Origin: an uncultured Myxococcales bacterium | GTDB taxonomy: Bacteria > Myxococcota_A > Bradymonadia > UBA7976 > UBA1532 | DNA length: 64,000 nucleotides | Assembly: GCA_903847385.1 (NCBI GenBank) | Contig: CAINDO010000449.1 | Location: 1 to 64,000, forward strand | Direction of reading: 5' to 3' | Shown: positions 59,330 to 64,000 of the stretch, piece after piece | How positions within the stretch are numbered: position 1 is the stretch's first letter | Layout: every line of letters starts with the position of its first letter | The notes under the pieces: model-generated | What the model saw: the letters and a program-made list of their open reading frames with translations, nothing else | Told to the model about the DNA's origin: nothing | Database searches by the model: none | Program-made: the position numbers and the translations under genes

Positions 59330-61900
59330 CTACTCGCCTGGCCTCAGGGAACGGGCGATTCGGAAGGCCCACCGGCCGAAGTTGTCTATGGAACGATCCT
59401 CGATAATCATCCTGATATCGGCGTTCAACTTCTCCCAATAGACTCCTCTGAGATCTTCCGAGTGAACGCCACCACTTGGCTCATGAGACCATGGCAAGTT
59501 AGCAGTATGCGACATCTCGCACAGATCGTCGATAATGTCGGGCAGCCTCAGGCCATTTGGCAAGGCCTTGCCGAGAACGTAAGAGCGTCGACGGCCTTCC
59601 TCAACAGCGCCGGAAGATCGATCGAACACCCGGGGGGCAAATGCATGTCGACATTCGTACTCGGTCGGAAGGCGAAAGCCCCCGCTACGCTCGTCGAGCT
59701 TTCTGCTGTCGATGTATGCAGAACTCAGACCGCACAGTCTCGACAGTTGATTGCAGAACTCCCGCGCGGCAATCCCCGAGACCCGCGCTGTCCGGTCGGC
59801 CGGGCATTTCGAGGATGCGTTGCCAGTTACCGCTTCGTACAGCGCATTGGAAACGGGCGCAGCGCCTAACAAGAACGGAGCGACCGGCGCACCGAAAGGC
59901 AGTACCCGATCGCTGTGGCGACTGGTAACCTTCCAAGCAACCTGCCCTTCCGGAACACGAAGGAAGTCGTAAGGACGGACTGGCACCAGGTCACCAAACC
60001 CATCAACGACGGAAATCAGCCAACGCATTTCCTGCTGGGTGAGTGTTCGCGTTACGGTCTGAATCCGGGTAACCCGTCGCGTCCGTTCGACAGCCTCAAT
60101 GACCGGCTTGCGGAAGAGCCCGCCAGGCCGCAACACGACCGTGTCCGTGTAGCGTTCCTCGACCTCAACCGGTTCATTGATGGTCACGGTCGATGCTGTG
60201 TCGATTACGTCCTGCCCATGCCGGACACCCCGCGACGATCGCAACTCCGCGATCTTTGCGTTAATCTGACCCTCTCGGTGTGCGGCTGCGCCCTCACTCG
60301 TGAATCGTCTGACCTCGGCGATTCCCCAACCAGACCTGCGACCGTCTGCGACCGAACGCAGTTCGACGACGGGCCCGCACGTCGTCAGGACCTGGCTCTT
60401 GGCCAGCAACTCGTCGATCGCGCCCATTTCGGCCGCCGCCGCGGCCTTGGCCGCTTCCCAGGCGACGCGGAGTTCCTCTGCGTCGCGCTCGGCCTTGCGT
60501 GTCCTTTCTTCGGCCTCCTCACAGGCTTTGCGCGCCCGCGCCTCCTCGTCTTCGACCGTGCGAATCAGGCGCTCGATCGAGGTGACATCCGCAGCCAAGC
60601 CGACCTTCTCATATTCGTCGAGCGCCTTCCCACGCCAGTGCTCCTGAAACCGGCCCTCGGCCGCTGCCACCAAGCGCCGAAGCGCTTGCTCGCCATGAAC
60701 CTTGGGGTGCTCGGCGAACGCACCGACCTTTGCGACCGCGACTGCGGCCCGCTCCTGCAGCCGTCGCTGCAATTCCTGATGGGCCTCTGCCGCCTCCAAC
60801 TGCCGGACGGCTTTCCGAATGTCGGCGACGTCCGCCTCAAGGCCTTTCTCGGCGTACTGATGCAGTTGAAGCAGCGCCCAGTTCTGCACATCGGCGCGCG
60901 CGACCGTCTGCAGCCGGATCGTCGAGTGGGCGCGGGCCAAGTCCTCGTGCGCGCAAATCCGGGCCTCAAAAGGCAGAAGCGCCGCCCGGGCAACCTGTGC
61001 GGTCAGTGCAATGCGCTCTTGTCGAAGCGCCTCGAGAAACTCGTTGAGGTCCCGTTCATGCCGGCGGAAGTCAGGATCCTCGCCCGCCCGAACAACAAAC
61101 GCGATGTCGCGGTCGACGGCCTTCCGCAGCACCGGCAGCCCAAGGGTCGGCGCGCCCAAGGCCATGTGGGCCTTCCCAACCTGGAAGGCTGCCTCGCCGA
61201 GGGTTGCGTTCAATGCGAGTGCGCCCTCGGCGTGCCGCAACATGTCCGTGAGCTTCTGGGGGGCGCCGTGCGATTGGGCAAACGCGGCTACGCTCGCCAT
61301 GAGCAGCGATCGGGCGGCCTCGCGGGGGTCGTCGGCACGGGCGTAGCGGGCGGCGAGAAGGAACGACTGCTCCGCTTTCGCAGTGTCGACCCCTGGCCAG
61401 TCACAACGTGCCGGCGAGCCCAGGAGCAGCTCGCCCTTGAGCCAGTGGAAGTGCCAATCCAGCTTGTAACCCTTGGAGTGGGCGTCACCTTCGATCGCCG
61501 CGACGACGTATTCCAGCGCCTCGTCCCACAGCCCCCGGTTCAGGGCAAACGCCGCGTAGCGGAAGTTCTCCATCGCCTTGCGTTGCTCCTCCAACTCGAC
61601 CAGCTCGACGAGCCGCTGGAGCTCGCGTTTGATCTCGTCGGACTTCCTGAGGACCCCCGCGAAGCCGTCGTCGAGGATGCCCGCAACGTGGCCCAGCCCT
61701 GACTCCAGCCCGGCGGCGAGCGCCCCAATATCGCCGCTCAACGCGTCGGCAACCTGCTCCGCCGAGCCGATCAGGTCCATCGTCTGTCGCGAGAGACCAT
61801 CGCGAATCTCACGCAGTCCGCTCACCTGCTCGTCGAGGACCGAGCGCCGGCGCAGGAAGGCCGGGTAGCTCTCGAGGCGACTGTCCCATGAATACGACAT
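59330..61900 (-). CDS. TPR/coiled-coil protein with C-terminal formylglycine-enzyme-like (SUMF1/CLec) domain
   Basis: 856 residues. Residues ~100-250 are TPR-like (LWDEALEYVVAAIEGDAH; KGELLLGSPARC). Long charged coiled coils cover ~400-540 (LIRTVEDEEARARKACEEAEERTRKAERDAEELR). The end has the pattern of the FGE-sulfatase fold: PVSNALYEAVTG, CNQLSRLCGL, FRLPTEYECRHAF and FGRWAFRIARSL. In defence and conflict operons this fold usually serves as a ligand or sensor domain and not as an active FGE; the active-site cysteines of true FGE are not clear here. Flanked by two membrane-protein genes in a tight operon. Confidence 0.7.
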   Translation of the reverse strand: MSYSWDSRLESYPAFLRRRSVLDEQVSGLREIRDGLSRQTMDLIGSAEQVADALSGDIGALAAGLESGLGHVAGILDDGFAGVLRKSDEIKRELQRLVELVELEEQRKAMENFRYAAFALNRGLWDEALEYVVAAIEGDAHSKGYKLDWHFHWLKGELLLGSPARCDWPGVDTAKAEQSFLLAARYARADDPREAARSLLMASVAAFAQSHGAPQKLTDMLRHAEGALALNATLGEAAFQVGKAHMALGAPTLGLPVLRKAVDRDIAFVVRAGEDPDFRRHERDLNEFLEALRQERIALTAQVARAALLPFEARICAHEDLARAHSTIRLQTVARADVQNWALLQLHQYAEKGLEADVADIRKAVRQLEAAEAHQELQRRLQERAAVAVAKVGAFAEHPKVHGEQALRRLVAAAEGRFQEHWRGKALDEYEKVGLAADVTSIERLIRTVEDEEARARKACEEAEERTRKAERDAEELRVAWEAAKAAAAAEMGAIDELLAKSQVLTTCGPVVELRSVADGRRSGWGIAEVRRFTSEGAAAHREGQINAKIAELRSSRGVRHGQDVIDTASTVTINEPVEVEERYTDTVVLRPGGLFRKPVIEAVERTRRVTRIQTVTRTLTQQEMRWLISVVDGFGDLVPVRPYDFLRVPEGQVAWKVTSRHSDRVLPFGAPVAPFLLGAAPVSNALYEAVTGNASSKCPADRTARVSGIAAREFCNQLSRLCGLSSAYIDSRKLDERSGGFRLPTEYECRHAFAPRVFDRSSGAVEEGRRRSYVLGKALPNGLRLPDIIDDLCEMSHTANLPWSHEPSGGVHSEDLRGVYWEKLNADIRMIIEDRSIDNFGRWAFRIARSLRPGE

Positions 61901-61909
61901 GCTACCTAC

Positions 61910-62575
61910 CTACCTAGCTTTCTTTCTGGCTGCTGCAAGCGCGGCCCAGCGCCTCTCGTCGTGTGCCCTCGTCACTTCCACGGAACAGAGCATTCGTTCG
62001 AATTCCTCGTACCCGATGACCCTTTGCCAGATCGTCGTGTGCCGATCATAGCTGTTGCCGTCGTCGTACACCGATTCACTCTTCATCCGCACGAGAACGA
62101 GGCAGCCCGTTTCGGAAGCGAGCCCGAGGTAATAGCGGAAGGCACCGTCGTTCCCGCCTGGCGGGACGACGACAAACGCCGGCACCCCAAACCCCACATC
62201 GTCGTACTCAAGTAGACTGATTTGGCCGAGGTGGAACTCGACTCTGTCCTTCCGGAATCGGTGGTGGTGCGACAGTGGCGTCGGTACGCCAGCCGCGCCA
62301 GCAGCGTTCTCGAAGCGGCTAGCCCACATCTCCAGGATGTCGCACATTGTGCGATGATGCCCGGTGGCGGACTGGAAACGCTCCATGGTTTCCGGGTTCG
62401 GGGTGCGCTCAACGGACGGCGAGGACTCAGCGCTCGCGGCACGTACCTCGCGCACTTCCTCGAATGTCGCTTGCCATTGCTTCAGGGCGGCGCGCCCGCG
62501 CCATCGGGCAACTGGTACGGCCGCGGCCGCCACGGCGCCGAGCGCAAGCAATGTGAGCGAGGGGGCGAGTTCCAT
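61910..62575 (-). CDS. membrane-anchored unknown protein, first gene of the FGE-like operon
   Basis: 221 residues. The N-terminal hydrophobic helix (LAPSLTLLALGAVAAAAVPVARW) anchors a cytosolic part with FEEVREVRAASAESSPSVERTP, HHHRFRKDRVEFHLGQISLLEYDDVG and FVVVPPGGNDGAFRYYLGLASETG. Nine bases, inside a TAGGTAGG run, separate its stop from the next start, so the run serves as ribosome binding site for that gene. No family recognised. It is the gene nearest the right end of the element. Confidence 0.6.
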   Translation of the reverse strand: MELAPSLTLLALGAVAAAAVPVARWRGRAALKQWQATFEEVREVRAASAESSPSVERTPNPETMERFQSATGHHRTMCDILEMWASRFENAAGAAGVPTPLSHHHRFRKDRVEFHLGQISLLEYDDVGFGVPAFVVVPPGGNDGAFRYYLGLASETGCLVLVRMKSESVYDDGNSYDRHTTIWQRVIGYEEFERMLCSVEVTRAHDERRWAALAAARKKAR

Positions 62576-62814
62576 TTCGTTCCCGACTCCAGACTCGAAA
62601 ATGCCCCGTCCTAGCTGGAGCCGTCGAACAGGTCAAGACCCGCGGTCGGCCGCAAGGCCGTTCCTGGCTGTCGTCCGCAGGCTCCCCGGAGCCCTCCCCT
62701 TTTCGATTCGAAAGAACGCGAAGGCGAATCTCCCATTCTCTCCCCCGCCTCCCGCCCAACTCTGACGCTTCTGGCACCCACAACCCAAGCCTGTTGGCCC
62801 ACGGAACGGGTTCC

Positions 62815-62816
62815 GG
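62815..62816. other. attR crossover point
   Basis: Left of the GG is element DNA (ACGGAACGGGTTCC); right of it host comM resumes with CAAGACG, completing GKT of the Walker A motif. The ~215 bases between the last element gene (ends 62575) and this point contain no gene. Confidence 0.65.
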
Positions 62817-63669
62817 CAAGACGATGCTCGCTCGGCGCCTGGCCACGATCCTGCCCCAGATGGGCCAGGACGAGCGGCTCGAGGCATCGGTCGTGGCCTC
62901 CGTCGCGGGGTTGCTGCGCCCGGAGGAGCCCCTGCTCTGCCGGCGGCCGTTTCGGGCGCCCCACCACAGCGTCTCCGACGTCGCCCTCATCGGCGGCGGT
63001 CCACTGGGCCGGCCCGGCGAGGTCTCGCTCGCCCACCACGGCGTGCTCTTCCTCGACGAACTGCCGGAGTTCCGGCGCAACGCGCTCGAGTCGCTTCGGC
63101 AGCCACTGGAGAGCGGCGACGTGGTCATCGCCCGCGCCGGGTACCACCTGACGTTCCCCGCGAGCTCCATGCTCGTCGCCTCGATGAACCCCTGCCCTTG
63201 CGGCTACTTCGGGCATCCGCGACAGCCTTGCGCCTGCAGCCCGACGGTCATTCGCGCGTATCGGAATCGCATCAGCGGCCCGCTCCTCGACCGCATCGAC
63301 CTGCAGGTCGCGGTGGATCCGGTCTCGGCGAACGACCTGCGCGACGCCCCGTCCGGGGAGAGTTCCCGGGATGTGCTGGCTCGGGTCGTCGAGGCGCGTG
63401 AGCGCCAGACGCGGCGCCTGGGACGCTCCACGGCCCACTGCAACGCCCACATGCGCCCGGGCGAGATCAGGCGCCACTGCGCGCTCGACGCGGCGGCCTC
63501 GAGGCTCCTGGAGTCGGCCATCGACAAGCTCGGCCTCTCGGCGCGCGCCCACGACCGCGTGCTGAAGGTCGGCCGGACCATCGCAGACCTCGCGGGGGCG
63601 GAACGCCTGCAGGCCGCGCACGTGGCCGAGGCCATTCAATACCGACAGCTCGACCGGGAGGGCCTGTGA
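62817..63669 (+). pseudogene. comM: host comM, 3' fragment
   Basis: The C-terminal ~283 residues of ComM begin at KT of the Walker A motif. They include Walker [31 protein letters not shown], the arginine-finger region [13 protein letters not shown] and the C-terminal lid. The sequence is closely similar to the same part of the element copy. There is no natural start codon; the open frame runs back to a TTG in element DNA. It continues into the recA leader. Fusing with 7685-8361 restores the whole gene in frame, which shows the break is insertional. Confidence 0.93.
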
Positions 63670-63824
63670 TGGCCACGGCGACCCTGCCCCACGACTTCGA
63701 CACCCCCTTTCGACGGTGGGCGCGCAGCGCCTGGCACCGTCTCGTCTCGGGGCTCCTCGGCAGACGGAGCCTCGCTCATACCCATGGCGCCCGCGGGCGC
63801 CCGTTCGAAAATGGAGAGAAGAAG

Positions 63825-64000
63825 ATGTCCCGCAATCCCAACGAGAACCGCACCGACCGCAGCCGCGCCCTCGAGACCGTCCTGGGCAACCTGGAGAAGC
63901 AGTTCGGCAAGGGCACCATCTGGCAGATGAACGAGGCGCAGAAGCTCGACCCCGTCGCCGTGCACCCCACCGGCTGTCTGGGTCTGGACCTGGCCCTGGG
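63825..64000 (+). CDS. recA: host RecA recombinase (3' end outside window)
   Basis: The ATG follows GGAGAG. The visible ~58 residues ([20 protein letters not shown], then [20 protein letters not shown]) match the element's RecA with a few substitutions. RecA performs homologous recombination and SOS activation. In an uninterrupted chromosome this gene would follow comM by about 150 bases. Here the upstream promoter region has been separated from it by 54 kb, so its transcription depends on whatever lies in the 3' comM fragment, the comM-recA gap or the element's right end. Confidence 0.93.
   Translation, partial: MSRNPNENRTDRSRALETVLGNLEKQFGKGTIWQMNEAQKLDPVAVHPTGCLGLDLAL

Larger units (their letters stand above)
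8360..62816. mobile_element. ~54.5-kb integrative element inserted in comM
   Basis: Both boundaries are set by the two halves of host comM. The only sequence shared at the junctions is the GG of the Walker A glycine codon (8360-8361 and 62815-62816). That agrees with the 2-bp crossover of serine integrases and not with the longer core identity left by tyrosine integrases. I see no flanking target-site duplication. The element encodes a large serine recombinase, a tyrosine recombinase, ParB, DUF932 and DUF5131 proteins, a reverse transcriptase and several defence-type cassettes. It has no visible virion or conjugation genes. comM is already a known target of other islands (for example AbaR-type islands of Acinetobacter). 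What stands out here is the replacement comM-recA pair at the left end. Confidence 0.88.

Noticed and set aside
59330-59480. Diversity-generating retroelement: RT plus FGE/CLec-type target protein in the same element
   Set aside because: I could not find a template/variable repeat pair between the RT region and the end of the FGE-like gene, and the two are 23 kb apart. The RT motif B also differs from DGR types. A computed all-against-all repeat search would settle this.
8360-62816. Prophage or conjugative element
   Set aside because: No capsid, portal, terminase, tail, lysis, relaxase, VirB or TraG-type proteins recognised. DUF932, DUF5131 and recombinases alone do not make either case.
1-64000. 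CRISPR arrays, tRNA or rRNA genes
   Set aside because: No regular spacer-repeat pattern, cloverleaf or rRNA-like sequence was noticed by reading. A tRNAscan or CRISPR finder run could confirm.

Overview
The window is high-GC DNA, most likely from a myxobacterium-like (Myxococcota or related former Deltaproteobacteria) chromosome. The clues are DUF4388/J-domain/TPR regulatory-type proteins, cysteine-rich lipoproteins with DGDG-type acidic loops, and strong GC bias at third codon positions. The assignment rests on protein style only, because no rRNA or marker phylogeny was available.

Host DNA occupies about 1-8360 and 62816-64000. The left flank holds a TPR membrane protein and a BamB-like beta-propeller lipoprotein, a convergent phosphoglucose/phosphomannose isomerase, two DUF4388-type proteins (one with a J domain and TPRs) and a secreted TPR protein. 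Then comes the 5' part of host comM (yifB), behind a good sigma-54 -24/-12 match. The right flank holds the 3' part of the same comM and the start of host recA. Joining 7685-8361 to 62817-63669 restores one uninterrupted 509-residue ComM with an intact Walker A motif.

A mobile element of about 54.5 kb therefore sits inside the Walker A glycine codon of comM, with only a GG dinucleotide shared at the two ends. It carries its own complete comM-recA pair (8764-11450) directly behind the broken host gene, so it splits the host comM-recA operon and supplies a replacement where the host promoter still points.

Element cargo, left to right: replacement comM-recA; a Pycsar-type antiphage pair (membrane effector plus class III pyrimidine-type cyclase) with two small partner genes and a divergent WYL regulator; a SEC-C/Sel1 protein; a tandem AAA+ ATPase; a DUF932 protein and an unknown 754-residue protein; a tyrosine recombinase with a partner that lacks a catalytic domain; a XRE regulator; an operon of cysteine-rich or TPR-like lipoproteins containing a 32-codon coupling ORF; and a long minus-strand series from 43.2 down to 33.1 kb. 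That series ends in a ribbon-helix-helix-like gene, a methyltransferase-like gene and a 1145-residue reverse transcriptase fused to a long repeat region. Next come a large serine recombinase, a lower-GC three-gene operon with nuclease-like domains that looks like an undescribed defence cassette, a PD-(D/E)XK-like protein, ParB with a nearby 18-bp palindrome, a XRE-ImmA operon, a TPR protein, and a TPR/coiled-coil/formylglycine-enzyme-like membrane operon next to the right end.

I saw no capsid, tail, conjugation, tRNA, rRNA or CRISPR sequences. The element looks like an integrative, possibly mobilised or satellite-type island that carries defence genes and displaces host comM-recA.
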